From: Crossaster papposus
Lineage: Eukaryota > Echinodermata > Asteroidea > Velatida > Solasteridae
Assembly: GCA_037893245.1 (NCBI GenBank)
Contig: JBAIAA010000653.1
Span: 1-64,000 of the forward strand
DNA: 64,000 bases
Reading direction: 5' to 3'
Shown here: in pieces, positions 38,276 to 53,755 of the stretch
Numbering within the stretch: the first letter of the stretch is position 1
How the letters are laid out: each line of letters begins with the position of its first letter
The notes under the pieces: generated by a model
What the model was told of the DNA's origin: nothing
Seen by the model: only the letters and a program-made list of their open reading frames with translations
The model's database searches: none
Translations under genes and position numbers: made by a program

Positions 38276-41200
38276 GTAGACCAAATCTTAAATATGTAGT
38301 AGTACGGATATGCCGATTGTAGACCAAATCTTAAATATGTAGTAGTAGGGATATGCCGATTGTAGACCAAATCTTAAATATGTAGTAGTAGGGATATGCC
38401 GATTGTAGACCAAATCTTAAATATGTAGTAGTAGGGATATGCCGATTGTAGACCAAATCTTAAATATGTAGTAGTAGGGATATGCCGATTGTAGACCAAA
38501 TCTTAAATATGTAGTAGTAGGGATATGCCGATTGTAGACCAAATCTTAAATATGTAGTAGTAGGGATATGCCGATTGTAGACCAAATCTTAAATATGTAG
38601 TAGTAGGGATATGCCGATTGTAGACCAAATCTTAAATATGTAGTAGTAGGGATATGCCGATTGTATACCAAATCTTAAATATGTAGTAGTAGGGATATGC
38701 CGATTGTAGACCAAATCTTAAAAAACTCAATTTGATCCGATAACAAAACAAACTCACATTTATTATTATGTAAAGGGAAAGAAGTGTGCAGTAGAAATAA
38801 ACACCTGATGTGGGAACAAGCCCTCGAGTTAAATATGCAAAGGGAAATAAGTGTGCAGTAGAAATAAACACCTGATGTGGGAACAAGCCCTCGAGTTAAA
38901 TATGTAGTAGTAGGGATATGCCGATTGTAGACCAAAACTTAATTATGTAGTAGTAGGGATATGCCGATTGTAGACCAAATCTTAAATATGTAGTATTAGG
39001 GATATGACGATTGTAAACCAAATCTTAAATATGTAGTAGTAGGGATATGCCGATTGTAGACCAAATCTTAAATATGTAGTAGTAGGGATATGCCGATTGT
39101 AGACCAAATCTTAAATATGTAGTAGTAGGGATATGCCGATTGTAGACCAAATCTTAAATATGTAGTAGTAGGGATATGCCGATTGTAGACCAAATCTTAA
39201 ATATGTAGTAGTAGGGATATGCCGATTGTAGACCAAATCTTAAATATGTAGTAGTAGGGATATGCCGATTGTAGACCAAATCTTAAATATGTAGTAGTAG
39301 GGATATGCCGATTGTAGACCAAATCTTAAATATGTAGTAGTAGGGATATGCCGATTGTAGACCAAATCTTAAATATGTAGTAGTAGGGATATGCCGATTG
39401 TAGACCAAATCTTAAATATGTAGTAGTAGGGATATGCCGATTGTAGACCAAATCTTAAATATGTAGTAGTAGGGATATGCCGATTGTAGACCAAATCTTA
39501 AATATGTAGTAGTAGGGATATGCCGATTGTAGACCAAATCTTAAATATGTAGTAGTAGGGATATGCCGATTGTAGACCAAATCTTAAATATGTAGTAGTA
39601 GGGATATGCCGATTGTAGACCAAATCTTAAATATGTAGTAGTAGGGATATGCCGATTGTAGACCAAATCTTAAATATGTAGTAGTAGGGATATGCCGATT
39701 GTAGACCAAATCTTAAATATGTAGTAGTAGGGATATGCCGATTGTAGACCAAATCTTAAATATGTAGTAGTAGGGATATGCCGATTGTAGACCAAATCTT
39801 AAAAAACTCAATTTGATCTGATAACAAAACAAACTCACATTTATTATTATGTAAAGGGAAAGAAGTGTGCAGTAGAAATAAACACCTGATGTGGGAACAA
39901 GCCCTCGAGTTAAATATGCAAAGGGAAATAAGTGTGCAGTAGAAATAAACACCTGATGTGGGAACAAGCCCTCGAGTTAAATATGTAGTAGTAGGGATAT
40001 GCCGATTGTAGACCAAAACTTAATTATGTAGTAGTAGGGATATGCCGATTGTAGACCAAATCTTAAATATGTAGTATTAGGGATATGACGATTGTAAACC
40101 AAATCTTAAATATGTAGTAGTAGGGATATGCCGATTGTAGACCAAATCTTAAATATGTAGTAGTAGGGATATGCCGATTGTAGACCAAATCTTAAATATG
40201 TAGTAGTATGGATATGCCGATTGTAGACCAAATCTTAAATATGTAGTAGTAGGGATATGCCGATTGTAGACCAAATCTTAAATATGTAGTAGTAGGGATA
40301 TGCCGATTGTAGACCAAATCTTAAATATGTAGTAGTAGGGATATGCCGATTGTAGACCAAATCTTAAATATGTAGTAGTAGGGATATGCCGATTGTAGAC
40401 CAAATCTTAAATATGTAGTAGTAGGGATATGCCGATTGTAGACCAAATCTGAAATATGTAGTAGTAGGGATATGACGATTGTAGACCAAATCTTAAATAT
40501 GTAGTAGTAGGGATATGACGATTGTAGACCCAATCTTAAATATGTAGTAGTAGGGATATGCCGATTGTAGACCAAATCTTAAATATGTAGTAGTAGGGAT
40601 ATGCCGATTGTAGACCAAATCTTAAATATGCAGTAGTAGGGATATGCCGATTGTAGACCAAATCTTAAAAAAACTCAATTTGATCTGATAACAAAACAAA
40701 CTCACATTTATTATTATGTAAAGGGAAAGAAGTGTGCAGTAGAAATAAACACCTGATGTGGGAACAAGCCCTCGAGTTAAATATGTAAAGGGAAATAAGT
40801 GTGCAGTAGAAATAAACACCTGATGTGGGAACAAGCCCTCGAGTTAAATATGTAGTAGTAGGGATATGCCGATTGTAGACCAAATCTTAAATATGTAGTA
40901 GTAGGGATATGCCGATTGTAGACCAAATCTTAAATATGTAGTAGTAGGGATATGCCGATTGTAGACCAAATCTTAAATATGTAGTAGTAGGGATATGCCG
41001 ATTGTAGACCAAATCTTAAATATGTAGTAGTAGGGATATGCCGATTGTAGACCAAATCTTAAATATGTAGTAGTAGGGATATGCCGATTGTAGACCAAAT
41101 CTTAAATATGTAGTAGTAGGGATATGCCGATTGTAGACCAAATCTTAAATATGTAGTAGTAGGGATATGCCGATTGTAGACCAAATCTTAAATATGTAGT

Positions 41201-41920
41201 AGTAGGGATATGACGATTGTAGACCAAATCTTAAATATGTAGTAGTAGGGATATGACGATTGTAGACCCAATCTTAAATATGTAGTAGTAGGGATATGCC
41301 GATTGTAGACCAAATCTTAAATATGTAGTAGTAGGGATATGCCGATTGTAGACCAAATCTTAAATATGTAGTAGTAGGGATATGCCGATTGTAGACCAAA
41401 TCTTAAAAAAACTCAATTTGATCTGATAACAAAACAAACTCACATTTATTATTATGTAAAGGGAAAGAAGTGTGCAGTAGAAATAAACACCTGATGTGGG
41501 AACAAGCCCTCGAGTTAAATATGTAAAGGGAAATAAGTGTGCAGTAGAAATAAACACCTGATGTGGGAACAAGCCCTCGAGTTAAATATGTAGTAGTAGG
41601 GATATGCCGATTGTAGACCAAATCTTAAATATGTAGTAGTAGGGATATGCCGATTGTAGACCAAATCTTAAATATGTAGTAGTAGGGATATGACGATTGT
41701 AGACCAAATCTTAAATATGTAGTAGTAGGGATATGCCGATTGTAGACCAAATCTTAAATATGTAGTAGTAGGGATATGCCGATTGTAGACCAAATCTTAA
41801 AAATGTAGTAGTAGGGATATGCCGATTGTAAACCAAATCTTAAATATGTAGTAGTAGGGATATGCCGATTGTAGACCAAATCTTAAATATGTAGTAGTAG
41901 GGATATGCCGATTGTAGACC
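38276..41920. repeat. Satellite block B4, 1,081-bp and 738-bp steps
   Basis: Double-unit cassettes at 38719-38904, 39799-39985, 40666-40852 and 41404-41590. The first two are linked by a 1,081-bp step and share second units beginning ATGCAAAGGG and a following GTATTAGGG/GTAAACC monomer. The last two are linked by 738 bp and share GACCCAATC near 40530 and 41268. Confidence 0.85.
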
Positions 41921-44900
41921 AAATCTTAAATATGTAGTAGAAGGGATATGCCGATTGTAGACCAAATCTTAAATATGTAGTAGTAGGGATATGCCGATTG
42001 TAGACCAAATCTTAAATATGTAGTAGTAGGGATATGCCGATTGTAGACCAAATCTTAAATATGTAGTAGTAGGGATATGCCGATTGTAGACCAAATCTTA
42101 AATATGTAGTAGTAGGGATATGCCGATTGTAGACCAAATCTTAAATATGTAGTAGTAGGGATATGCCGATTGTAGACCAAATCTTAAATATGTAGTAGTA
42201 GGGATATGCCGATTGTAGACCAAATCTTAAAAAACTCAATTTGATCTGATAACAAAACAAACTCACATTTATTATTATGTAAAGGGAAAGAAGTGTGCAG
42301 TAGAAATAAACACCTGATGTGGGAACAAGCCCTCGAGTTAAATATGTAAAGGGAAATAAGTGTGCAGTAGAAATAAACACCTGATGTGGGAACAAGCCCT
42401 CGAGTTAAATATGTAGTAGTAGGGATATGCCGATTGTAGACCAAATCTTAAATATGTAGTAGTAGGGATATGCCGATTGTAGACCAAATCTTAAATATGT
42501 AGTAGTAGGGATATGACGATTGTAGACCAAATCTTAAATATGTAGTAGTAGGGATATGCCGATTGTAGACCAAATCTTAAATATGTAGTAGTAGGGATAT
42601 GCCGATTGTAGACGAAATCTTAAATATGTAGTAGTAGGGATATGCCGATTGTAGACCAAATCTTAAATATGTAGTAGTAGGGATATGCCGATTGTAGACC
42701 AAATCTTAATTATGTAGTAGTAGGGATATGCCGATTGTAGACCAAATCTTAAATATGTAGTAGTAGGGATATGCCGATTGTAGACCAAATCTTAAATATG
42801 TAGTAGTAGGGATATGCCGATTGTAGACCAAATCTTAAATATGTAGTAGTAGGGATATGCCGATTGTAGACCAAATCTTAAATATGTAGTAGTAGGGATA
42901 TGCCGATTGTAGACCAAATCTTAAATATGTAGTAGTAGGGATATGCCGATTGTAGACCAAATCTTAAATATGTAGTAGTAGGGATATGCCGATTGTAGAC
43001 CAAATCTTAAAAAAACTCAATTGTATCTGATAACAAAACAAACTCACATGTATTATTATGTAAAGGGAAAGAAGTGTGCAGTAGAAATAAACACCTGATG
43101 TGGGAACAAGCCCTCGAGTTAATTATGTAAAGGGAAATAAGTGTGCAGTAGAAATAAACACCTGATGTGGGAACAAGCCCTCGAGTTAAATATGTAGTAG
43201 TAGGGATATGCCGATTGTAGACCAAATCTTAAATATGTAGTAGTAGGGATATGCCGATTGTAGACCAAATCTTAAATATGTAGTAGTAGGGATATGCCGA
43301 TTGTAGACCAAATCTTAAATATGTAGTAGTAGGGATATGCCGATTGTAGACCAAATCTTAAATATGTAGTAGTAGGGATATGCCGATTGTAGACCAAATC
43401 TTAAATATGTAGTAGTAGGGATATGCCGATTGTAGACCAAATCTTAAATATGTAGTAGTAGGGATATGCCGATTGTAGACCAAATCTTAAAAAACTCAAT
43501 TTGATCTGATAACAAAACAAACTCACATTTATTATTATGTAAAGGGAAAGAAGTGTGCAGTAGAAATAAACACCTGATGTGGGAACAAGCCCTCGAGTTA
43601 AATATGTAAAGGGAAATAAGTGTGCAGTAGAAATAAACACCTGATGTGGGAACAAGCCCTCGAGTTAAATATGTAGTAGTAGGGATATGCCGATTGTAGA
43701 CCAAATCTTAAATATGTAGTAGTAGGGATATGCCGATTGTAGACCAAATCTTAAATATGTAGTAGTAGGGATATGACGATTGTAGACCAAATCTTAAATA
43801 TGTAGTAGTAGGGATATGCCGATTGTAGACGAAATCTTAAATATGTAGTAGTAGGGATATGCCGATTGTAGACGAAATCTTAAATATGTAGTAGTAGGGA
43901 TATGCCGATTGTAGACCAAATCTTAAATATGTAGTAGTAGGGATATGCCGATTGTAGACCAAATCTTAATTATGTAGTAGTAGGGATATGCCGATTGTAG
44001 ACCAAATCTTAAATATGTAGTAGTAGGGATATGCCGATTGTAGACCAAATCTTAAATATGTAGTAGTAGGGATATGCCGATTGTAGACCAAATCTTAAAT
44101 ATGTAGTAGTAGGGATATGCCGATTGTAGACCAAATCTTAAATATGTAGTAGTAGGGATATGCCGATTGTAGACCAAATCTTAAATATGTAGTAGTAGGG
44201 ATATGCCGATTGTAGACCAAATCTTAAATATGTAGTAGTAGTAGGGATATGCCGATTGTAGACCAAATCTTAAAAAAACTCAATTTTATCTGATAACAAA
44301 ACAAACTCACATGTATTATTATGTAAAGGGAAAGAAGTGTGCAGTAGAAATAAACACCTGATGTGGGAACAAGCCCTCGAGTTAATTATGTAAAGGGAAA
44401 TAAGTGTGCAGTAGAAATAAACACCTGATGTGGGAACAAGCCCTCGAGTTAAATATGTAGTAGTAGGGATATGCCGATTGTAGACCAAATCTTAAATATG
44501 TAGTAGTAGGGATATGCCGATTGTAGACCAAATCTTAAATATGTAGTAGTAGGGATATGACGATTGTAGACCAAATCTTAAATATGTAGTAGTAGGGATA
44601 TGCCGATTGTAGACCAAATCTTAAATATGTAGTAGTAGGGATATGCCGATTGTAGACCAAATCTTAAAAATGTAGTAGTAGGGATATGCCGATTGTAAAC
44701 CAAATCTTAAATATGTAGTAGTAGGGATATGCCGATTGTAGACCAAATCTTAAATATGTAGTAGTAGGGATATGCCGATTGCAGACCAAATCTTAAATAT
44801 GTAGTAGTAGGGATATGCCGATTGTAGACCAAATCTTAAATATGTAGTAGTTGGGATATGCCGATTGTATACCAAATCTTAAATATGTAGTAGTAGGGAT

Positions 44901-47130
44901 ATGCCGATTGTAGACCAAATCTTAAATATGTAGTAGTAGGGATATGCCGATTGTAGACCAAATCTTAAATATGTAGTAGTAGGGATATGCCGATTGTAGA
45001 CCAAATCTTAAATATGTAGTAGAAGGGATATGCCGATTGTAGACCAAATCTTAAATATGTAGTAGTAGGGATATGCCGATTGTAGACCAAATCTTAAATA
45101 TGTAGTAGTAGGGATATGCCGATTGTAGACCAAATCTTAAATATGTAGTAGTAGGGATATGCCGATTGTAGACCAAATCTTAAATATGTAGTAGTAGGGA
45201 TATGCCGATTGTAGACCAAATCTTAAATATGTAGTAGTAGGGATATGCCGATTGTAGACCAATTCTTAAATATGTAGTAGTAGGGATATGCCGATTGTAG
45301 ACCAAATCTTAAATATGTAGTAGTAGGGATATGCCGATTGTAGACCAAATCTTAAATATGTAGTAGTAGGGATATGCCGATTGTAGACCAAATCTTAAAT
45401 ATGTAGTAGTAGGGATATGCCGACTGTAGACCAAATCTTAAATATGTAGTAGTAGGGATATGCCGATTGTAGACCAAATCTTAAATATGTAGTAGTAGGA
45501 ATATGCCGATTGTAGACCAAATCTTAAATATGTAGTAGTAGGGATATGCCGATTGTAGACCAAATCTTAAATATGTAGTAGTAGGGATATGCCGATTGTA
45601 GACGAAATCTTAAATATGTAGTAGTAGGGATATGCCGATTGTAGACGAAATCTTAAATATGTAGTAGTAGGGAAATGCCGATTGTAGACCAAATCTTAAA
45701 TATGTAGTAGTAGGGATATGCCGATTGTAGACCAAATCTTAAATATGTAGTAGTAGGGATATGCCGATTGTAGACCAAATCTTAAATATGTAGTAGTAGG
45801 GATATGCCGATTGTAGACCAAATCTTAAAAAACTCAATTTGATCTGATAACAAAACAAACTCACATTTATTATTATGTAAAGGGAAAGAAGTGTGCAGTA
45901 GAAATAAACACCTGATGTGGGAACAAGCCCTCGAGTTAAATATGTAAAGGGAAATAAGTGTGCAGTAGAAATAAACACCTGATGTGGGAACAAGCCCTCG
46001 AGTTAAATATGTAGTAGTAGGGATATGACGATTGTAGACCAAATCTTAAATATGTAGTAGTAGGGATATGCCGATTGTAGACCAAATCTTAAATATGTAG
46101 TAGTAGGGATATGCCGATTGTAGACCAAATCTTAAATATGTAGTAGTGGGGATATGCCGATTGTAGACCACATCTTAAATATGTAGTAGTAGGGATATGC
46201 CGATTGTAGACCAAATCTTAAATATGTAGTAGTAGGGATATGCCGATTGTAGACCAAATCTTAAATATGTAGTAGTAGGGATATGCCGATTGTAGACCAA
46301 ATCTTAAATATGTAGTAGTAGGGATATGCCGATTGTAGACCAAATCTTAAATATGTAGTAGTAGGGATATGCCGATTGTAGACCAAATCTTAAATATGTA
46401 GTAGTAGGGATATGCCGATTGTAGACCAAATCTTAAATATGTAGTAGTAGGGATATGCCGATTGTATACCAAATCTTAAATATGTAGTAGTAGGGATATG
46501 CCGATTGTAGACCAAATCTTAAATATGTAGTAGTAGGGATATGCCGATTGTAGACCAAATCTTAAATATGTAGTAGTAGGGATATGCCGATTGTAGACCA
46601 AATCTTAAATATGTAGTAGTAGTAGGGATATGCCGATTGTAGACCAAATCTTAAATATGTAGTAGTAGGGATATGCCGATTGTAGACCAAATCTTAAATA
46701 TGTAGTAGTAGGGATATGCCGATTGTAGACCAAATCTTAAATATGTAGTAGTAGGGATATGCCGATTGTAGACCAAATCTTAAATATGTAGTAGTAGGGA
46801 TATGCCGATTGTAGACCAAATCTTAAATATGTAGTAGTAGGGATATGCCGATTGTAGACCAAATCTTAAATATGTAGTAGTAGGGATATGCCGATTGTAG
46901 ACCAAATCTTAAATATGTAGTAGTAGGGATATGCCGATTGTAGACAAATCTTAAAAAACTCAATTTGATCTGATAACAAAACAAACGCACATTTATTATT
47001 ATGTAAAGGGAAAGAAGTGTGCAGTAGAAATAAACACCTGATGTGGGAACAAGCGCTCGAGTTAAATATGTAGTAGTAGGGATATGCCGATTGTAGACCA
47101 AATCTTAAATATGTAGTAGTAGGGATATGC
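41921..47130. repeat. Satellite block B5, 1,260-bp step
   Basis: Double-unit cassettes at 42228-42413, 43008-43194, 43488-43673, 44271-44457 and 45826-46011, and one single-unit cassette at 46951-47070. The pair 42228/43008 is repeated as 43488/44271 at about 1,260 bp, with shared TTAATTATG and GACGAAATC monomers. The second member of each pair has ACATGTATTATT and a cassette-internal TTAATTATG. Between 44458 and 45825 there are about 1.4 kb of uninterrupted 43-bp monomers. Confidence 0.85.
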
Positions 47131-50100
47131 CGATTGTAGACTAAATCTTAAATATGTAGTAGTAGGGATATGCCGATTGTAGACCAAATCTTAAATATGT
47201 AGTAGTAGGGATATGCCGATTGTAGACTAAATCTTAAATATGTAGTAGTAGGGATATGCCGATTGTAGACCAAATCTAAAAAAAACTCAATTTGATCTGA
47301 TAACATAACAAACTCACATTTATTATTATGTAAAGGGAAAGAAGTGTGCAGTATAAATAAACACCTGATGTGGGAACAAGCCCTCGAGTTAAATATGTAA
47401 AGGGAAAGAAGTGTGCAGTAGAAATAAACACCTGATGTGGGAACAATCTCTCGAGTTAAATATGTAAAGGGAAAGAAGTGTGCAGTAGAAATAAACACCT
47501 GATGTGGGAACAAGCCCTCGAGTTAAATATGTAGTAGTAGGGATATGCCGATTGTAGACCAAATCTTAAATATGTAGTAGTAGGGATATGCCGATTGTAG
47601 ACCAAATCTTAAATATGTAGTAGTAGGGATATGCCGATTGTAGACCAAATCTTAAATATGTAGTAGTAGGGATATGCCGATTGTAGACCAAATCTTAAAT
47701 ATGTAGTAGTAGGGATATGCCGATTGTAGACCAAATCTTAAATATGTAGTAGTAGGGATATGCCGATTGTATACCAAATCTTAAATATGTAGTAGTAAGG
47801 ATATGCCGATTGTAGACCAAATCTTAAATATGTAGTAGTAGGGATATGCCGATTGTAGACCAAATCTTAAATATGTAGTAGTAGGGATATGCCGATTGTA
47901 GACCAAATCTTAAATATGTAGTAGTAGGGATATGCCGATTGTAGACCAAATCTTAAATATGTAGTTGTAGGGATATGCCGATTGTAGACCAAATCTTAAA
48001 TATGTAGTAGTAGGGATATGCCGATTGTAGACCAAATCTTAAATATGTAGTAGTAGGGATATGCCGATTGTAGACCAAATCTTAAATATGTAGTAGTAGG
48101 GATATGCCGATTGTAGACCAAATCTTAAATATGTAGTAGTAGGGATATGCCGATTGTAGACGAAATTTTAAATATGTAGTAGTAGGGATATGCCGATTGT
48201 AGACCAAATCTTAAATATGTAGTAGTAGGGATATGCCGATTGTAGACGAAATCTTAAATATGTAGTAGTAGGGATATGCCGATTGTAGACCAAATCTTAA
48301 ATATGTAGTAGTAGGGATATGCCGATTGTAGACCAAATCTTAAATATGTAGTAGTAGGGATATGCCGACTGTAGACCAAATCTTAAATATGTAGTAGTAG
48401 GGATATGCCGACTGTAGACCAAATCTTAAATATGTAGTAGTAGGGATATGCCGATTGTAGACCAAATCTTAAATATGTAGTAGTAGGGATATGCCGATTG
48501 TAGACGAAATCTTAAATATGTAGTAGTAGGGATATGCCGATTGTAGACCAAATCTTAAATATGTAGTAGTAGGGATATGCCGATTGTAGACCAAATCTTA
48601 AATATGTAGTAGTAGGGATATGCCGACTGTAGACCAAATCTTAAATATGTAGTAGTAGGGATATGCCGACTGTAGACCAAATCTTAAATATGTAGTAGTA
48701 GGGATATGCCGATTGTAGACCAAATCTTAAATATGTAGTAGTAGGGATATGCCGATTGTAGACCAAATCTTAAATATGTAGTAGTAGGGATATGCCGATT
48801 GTAGACCAAATCTTAAATATGTAGTAGTAGGGATATGCCGATTGTAGACCAAATCTTAAATATGTAGTAGTAGGGATATGCCGATTGTAGACGAAATCTT
48901 AAATATGTAGTAGTAGGGATATGCCGATTGTAGACCAAATCTTAAATATGTAGTAGTAGGGATATGCCGATTGTAGACCAAATCTTAAATATGTAGTAGT
49001 AGGGATATGCCGATTGTAGACCAAATCTTAAATATGTAGTAGTAGGGATATGCCGATTGTAGACCAAATCTTAAATATGTAGTAGTAGGGATATGCCGAT
49101 TGTAGACCAAATCTTAAATATGTAGTAGTAGGGATATGCCGATTGTAGACCAAATCTTAAATATGTAGTAGTAGGAATATGCCGATTGTAGACCAAATCT
49201 TAAATATGTAGTAGTAGGGATATGCCGATTGTAGACGAAATCTTAAATATGTAGTAGTAGGGATATGCCGATTGTAGACCAAATCTTAAATATGTAGTAG
49301 TAGGGATATGCCGATTGTAGACCAAATCTTAAATATGTAGTAGTAGGGATATGCCGATTGTAGACCAAATCTTAAATATGTAGTAGTAGGGATATGCCGA
49401 TTGTAGACCAAATCTTAAATATGTAATAGTAGGGATATGCCGATTGTAGACCAAATCTTAAATATGTAGTAGTAGGGATATGCCGATTGTAGACCAAATC
49501 TTAAATATGTAGTAGTAGGGATATGCCGATTGTAGACCAAATCTTAAATATGTAGTAGTAGGGATATGCCGATTGTAGAACAAATCTTAAATATGTAGTA
49601 GTAGGGATATGCCGATTGTAGACCAAATCTTAAATATGTAGTAGTAGGGATATGCCGATTGTAGACCAAATCTTAAATATGTAGTAGTAGGGATATGCCG
49701 ATTGTAGACCAAATCTTAAATATGTAGTAGTAGGGATATGCCGATTGTAGACCAAATCTTAAATATGTAGTAGTAGGGATATGCCGATTGTAGACCAAAT
49801 CTTAAAAAAACTCAATTTGATCTGATAACAAAACAAACTCACATGTATTATTATGTAAAGGGAAAGAAGTGTGCAGTAGAAATAAACACCTGATGTGGGA
49901 ACAAGCCCTCGAGTTAAATATGTAAAGGGAAATAAGTGTGCAGTAGAAATAAACACCTGATGTGGGAACAAGCCCTCGAGTTAAATATGTAGTAGTAGGG
50001 ATATGCCGATTGTAGACCAAATCTTAAATATGTAGTAGTAGGGATATACCGATTGTAGACCAAATCTTAAAAAAACTCAATTTGATCTGATAACAAAACA

Positions 50101-53100
50101 AACTCACATGTATTATTATGTAAAGGGAAAGAAGTGTGCAGTAGAAATAAACACCTGATGTGGGAACAAGCCCTCGAGTTAAATATGTAAAGGGAAATAA
50201 GTGTGCAGTAGAAATAAACACCTGATGTGGGAACAAGCCCTCGAGTTAAATATGTAGTAGTAGGGATATGCCGATTGTAGACCAAATCTTAAATATGTAG
50301 TAGTAGGGATATGCCGATTGTAGACCAAATCTTAAATATGTAGTAGTAGGGATATGCCGATTGTAGACCAAATCTTAAATATGTAGAAGTAGGGATATGC
50401 CGATTGTAGACCAAATCTTAAACATGTAGTAGTAGGGATATGCCGATTGTAGACTAAATCTTAAATATGTAGTAGTAGGGATATGCCGATTGTAGACCAA
50501 ATCTTAAATATGTAGTAGTAGGGATATGCCGATTGTAGACTAAATCTTAAATATGTAGTAGTAGGGATATGCCGATTGTAGACCAAATCTAAAAAAAACT
50601 CAATTTGATCTGATAACATAACAAACTCACATTTATTATTATGTAAAGGGAAAGAAGTGTGCAGTATAAATAAACACCTGATGTGGGAACAAGCCCTCGA
50701 GTTAAATATGTAAAGGGAAAGAAGTGTGCAGTAGAAATAAACACCTGATGTGGGAACAATCTCTCGAGTTAAATATGTAAAGGGAAAGAAGTGTGCAGTA
50801 GAAATAAACACCTGATGTGGGAACAAGCCCTCGAGTTAAATATGTAGTAGTAGGGATATGCCGATTGTAGACCAAATCTTAAATATGTAGTAGTAGGGAT
50901 ATGCCGATTGTAGACCAAATCTTAAATATGTAGTAGTAGGGATATGCCGATTGTAGACCAAATCTTAAATATGTAGTAGTAGGGATATGCCGATTGTAGA
51001 CCAAATCTTAAATATGTAGTAGTAGGGATATGCCGATTGTAGACCAAATCTTAAATATGTAGTAGTAGGGATATGCCGATTGTATACCAAATCGTAAATA
51101 TGTAGTAGTAAGGATATGCCGATTGTAGACCAAATCTTAAATATGTAGTAGTAGGGATATGCCGATTGTAGACCAAATCTTAAATATGTAGTAGTAGGGA
51201 TATGCCGATTGTAGACCAAATCTTAAATATGTAGTAGTAGGGATATGCCGATTGTAGACCAAATCTTAAATATGTAGTTGTAGGGATATGCCGATTGTAG
51301 ACCAAATCTTAAATATGTAGTAGTAGGGATATGCCGATTGTAGACCAAATCTTAAATATGTAGTAGTAGGGATATGCCGATTGTAGACCAAATCTTAAAT
51401 ATGTAGTAGTAGGGATATGCCGATTGTAGACCAAATCTTAAATATGTAGTAGTAGGGATATGCCGATTGTAGACGAAATTTTAAATATGTAGTAGTAGGG
51501 ATATGCCGATTGTAGACCAAATCTTAAATATGTAGTAGTAGGGATATGCCGATTGTAGACGAAATCTTAAATATGTAGTAGTAGGGATATGCCGATTGTA
51601 GACCAAATCTTAAATATGTAGTAGTAGGGATATGCCGATTGTAGACCAAATCTTAAATATGTAGTAGTAGGGATATGCCGACTGTAGACCAAATCTTAAA
51701 TATGTAGTAGTAGGGATATGCCGACTGTAGACCAAATCTTAAATATGTAGTAGTAGGGATATGCCGATTGTAGACCAAATCTTAAATATGTAGTAGTAGG
51801 GATATGCCGATTGTAGACGAAATCTTAAATATGTAGTAGTAGGGATATGCCGATTGTAGACCAAATCTTAAATATGTAGTAGTAGGGATATGCCGATTGT
51901 AGACCAAATCTTAAATATGTAGTAGTAGGGATATGCCGACTGTAGACCAAATCTTAAATATGTAGTAGTAGGGATATGCCGACTGTAGACCAAATCTTAA
52001 ATATGTAGTAGTAGGGATATGACGATTGTAGACCAAATCTTAAATATGTAGTAGTAGGGATATGCCGATTGTAGACCAAATCTTAAATATGTAGTAGTAG
52101 GGATATGCCGATTGTAGACCAAATCTTAAATATGTAGTAGTAGGGATATGCCGATTGTAGACCAAATCTTAAATATGTAGTAGTAGGGATATGCCGATTG
52201 TAGACGAAATCTTAAATATGTAGTAGTAGGGATATGCCGATTGTAGACCAAATCTTAAATATGTAGTAGTAGGGATATGCCGATTGTAGACCAAATCTTA
52301 AATATGTAGTAGTAGGGATATGCCGATTGTAGACCAAATCTTAAATATGTAGTAGTAGGGATATGCCGATTGTAGACCAAATCTTAAATATGTAGTAGTA
52401 GGGATATGCCGATTGTAGACCAAATCTTAAATATGTAGTAGTAGGGATATGCCGATTGTAGACCAAATCTTAAATATGTAGTAGTAGGAATATGCCGATT
52501 GTAGACCAAATCTTAAATATGTAGTAGTAGGGATATGCCGATTGTAGACGAAATCTTAAATATGTAGTAGTAGGGATATGCCGATTGTAGACCAAATCTT
52601 AAATATGTAGTAGTAGGGATATGCCGATTGTAGACCAAATCTTAAATATGTAGTAGTAGGGATATGCCGATTGTAGACCAAATCTTAAATATGTAGTAGT
52701 AGGGATATGCCGATTGTAGACCAAATCTTAAATATGTAGTAGTAGGGATATGCCGATTGTAGACCAAATCTTAAATATGTAGTAGTAGGGATATGCCGAT
52801 TGTAGACCAAATCTTAAATATGTAGTAGTAGGGATATGCCGATTGTAGACCAAATCTTAAATATGTAGTAGTAGGGATATGCCGATTGTAGACCAAATCT
52901 TAAATATGTAGTAGTAGGGATATGCCGATTGTAGACCAAATCTTAAATATGTAGTAGTAGGGATATGCCGATTGTAGACCAAATCTTAAATATGTAGTAG
53001 TAGGGATATGCCGATTGTAGACCAAATCTTAAATATGTAGTAGTAGGGATATGCCGATTGTAGACCAAATCTTAAATATGTAGTAGTAGGGATATGCCGA

Positions 53101-53755
53101 TTGTAGACCAAATCTTAAAAAAACTCAATTTGATCTGATAACAAAACAAACTCACATGTATTATTATGTAAAGGGAAAGAAGTGTGCAGTAGAAATAAAC
53201 ACCTGATGTGGGAACAAGCCCTCGAGTTAAATATGTAAAGGGAAATAAGTGTGCAGTAGAAATAAACACCTGATGTGGGAACAAGCCCTCGAGTTAAATA
53301 TGTAGTAGTAGGGATATGCCGATTGTAGACCAAATCTTAAATATGTAGTAGTAGGGATATACCGATTGTAGACCAAATCTTAAAAAAACTCAATTTGATC
53401 TGATAACAAAACAAACTCACATGTATTATTATGTAAAGGGAAAGAAGTGTGCAGTAGAAATAAACACCTGATGTGGGAACAAGCCCTCGAGTTAAATATG
53501 TAAAGGGAAATAAGTGTGCAGTAGAAATAAACACCTGATGTGGGAACAAGCCCTCGAGTTAAATATGTAGTAGTAGGGATATGCCGATTGTAGACCAAAT
53601 CTTAAATATGTAGTAGTAGGGATATGCCGATTGTAGACCAAATCTTAAATATGTAGTAGTAGGGATATGCCGATTGTAGACCAAATCTTAAATATGTAGA
53701 AGTAGGGATATGCCGATTGTAGACCAAATCTTAAACATGTAGTAGTAGGGATATG
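47131..53755. repeat. Satellite block B6, 3,313-bp tandem duplication
   Basis: About 47131-50442 and 50443-53755 are tandem copies at an offset of 3,313 bp. Each holds a triple cassette (47276-47531; 50589-50844), about 2.3 kb of plain monomers with paired CGACTGTAG and GACGAAATC variants, then two double cassettes about 265 bp apart (49804-49989 and 50067-50254; 53117-53302 and 53380-53567), followed by GTAGAAGTAGGG and TTAAACATG monomers. The copies differ at scattered bases (for example AAATCGTAAAT near 51093, and GATATGACG at 52016-52024 in copy 2 only). Confidence 0.9.
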
